Source of the DNA: Gillisia sp. Hel1_33_143
Lineage (GTDB): Bacteria; Bacteroidota; Bacteroidia; Flavobacteriales; Flavobacteriaceae
Direction: 5' to 3'
Length of the DNA stretch: 64,000 bases
Assembly (NCBI RefSeq): GCF_900104765.1
Contig: NZ_LT629737.1
Coordinates: 3,224,001 to 3,288,000 of the forward strand
The notes below the pieces were generated by a model that made no database searches, had not been told where the DNA came from, and was given only the letters and a program-made list of their open reading frames with translations. The position numbers were made by a program, and so were the translations under genes. The first letter of the stretch is position 1. Each line of letters begins with the position of its first letter. This document shows, piece after piece, positions 63,653 to 64,000 of the stretch.

Positions 63653-64000
63653 TCAACAAGATCTTCATAAGTTATAGACTTATCTGTAGAGGTTTCATCA
63701 GGGTGATATAAAATATTTACCCTGATAGCCTTTAATCCAATTACTCCTTGCACATCTTCCAGTTCTAGCAACTCTACATTATCACCCAGATAATCCTTAG
63801 TCTGTAAATACTTTATATATCTTAAATATTCTCTTTCATCGCTACTTTGAGAATAAATTATAGCAATTTTACCTTTCTGTGTAATACGCTCTTCGGTATT
63901 CTTAATGTAAGCTTTGTCAATTCGCTTTTTAATAATTTCGTACCTGGCATTATAAGTACCATCTACATCAAATTTCTTTTCATCCATTCTATACCTAATA
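63637..64000 (-). CDS. C-terminal part of an unknown protein, cut by right edge
   Basis: The frame is open to the right edge; an internal ATG at 63987 would give only 116 residues, but no stop precedes it, so this is probably the end of a larger protein. Segments: DVDGTYNARYEIIKKRIDKA, ITQKGKIAIIYSQ, EREYLRYIKYLQ and GVIGLKAIRVNILYHPDE. By memory this resembles C-termini of flavobacterial GAF-domain proteins, but I cannot confirm it. It overlaps the 3' end of the HD/PycTM gene by 16 bp, convergently. Confidence 0.5.
   Translation of the reverse strand, partial: IRYRMDEKKFDVDGTYNARYEIIKKRIDKAYIKNTEERITQKGKIAIIYSQSSDEREYLRYIKYLQTKDYLGDNVELLELEDVQGVIGLKAIRVNILYHPDETSTDKSITYEDLVDYLSK

Noticed and set aside
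1-64000. Insertion sequences, phage genes, CRISPR, tRNA or rRNA
   Set aside because: No transposase or integrase motif, no regularly spaced repeats and no tRNA-like cloverleaf or rRNA stretch was seen on reading.

Overview
The window looks like chromosomal DNA from a marine or soil Flavobacteriaceae-type Bacteroidota (Gramella/Christiangramia-like; this is inference). The evidence is strongly AT-rich DNA, several promoters of the Bacteroidota form TTTG-(17 to 23)-TAnnTTTG, Bacteroidota-style lipoproteins, and best family matches by eye to flavobacterial proteins. No tRNA, rRNA, CRISPR array, transposase or integrase was seen.

Layout. 1-3268: N-terminal 1089 residues of a very large multi-PAS/GAF sensor, cut by the left edge. 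3329-5499: Wzi-like outer-membrane protein and, divergently, a PHP-type tyrosine phosphatase (CpsB/YwqE). 5502-13130: Wzc tyrosine autokinase, Wza export lipoprotein, then a PglF-PglE-PglD-PglC set that would make UDP-N,N'-diacetylbacillosamine and load it as a phospho-sugar on undecaprenyl phosphate. 13248-35325: a long run of glycosyltransferases (mostly GT4 and GT2), two paralogous Wzy-like membrane proteins, two NodB deacetylases, two related GNATs and a PglK-like ABC flippase, interrupted by a lipoprotein with three repeats and a short plus-strand acetyltransferase/GT2 pair. 35334-39250: MurB-like, MurA-like and asparagine-synthase-like genes. 39355-44160: a tandem duplicate of MBOAT plus SGNH O-acylation pairs. 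44174-49994: nucleotide-sugar enzymes (UDP-glucose dehydrogenase, TviB- and TviC-like enzymes, RmlA, RmlB). 50084-56562: a GT-C-like membrane protein, two plus-strand fucosyltransferase-like genes, a VioA-like aminotransferase and a Wzx flippase. 56797-64000: unrelated chromosomal genes (small conserved protein, Dps, MscS, a lipoprotein metallophosphatase fused to an outer-membrane barrel, an HD-domain/PycTM fusion, and an edge fragment).

How it fits together. From about 3.3 to 56.6 kb the window is one large exopolysaccharide/capsule locus. PglFEDC supplies and loads the first sugar. UGDH, TviB/TviC and RmlA/RmlB plus the aminotransferase would supply uronic, N-acetyl-uronic and 4-amino-4,6-dideoxy sugars. 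About fourteen glycosyltransferases extend the unit. MurA/MurB, the Asn-synthase-like protein, GNATs, deacetylases and MBOAT/SGNH pairs would decorate it. Wzx and/or the ABC exporter would flip it, the Wzy-like proteins polymerise it, and Wza/Wzc/CpsB/Wzi export and anchor it. Two flippases and two polymerase candidates suggest two glycans or a composite locus.

The points most worth a second look are the MurA/MurB/Asn-synthase-like cassette, the HD-PycTM fusion without a cyclase beside it, a kinase-like middle domain in the phosphatase-barrel protein, a perfect hairpin that buries the start codon of one Wzy-like gene, and a wzc terminator placed inside the convergent cpsB coding sequence.
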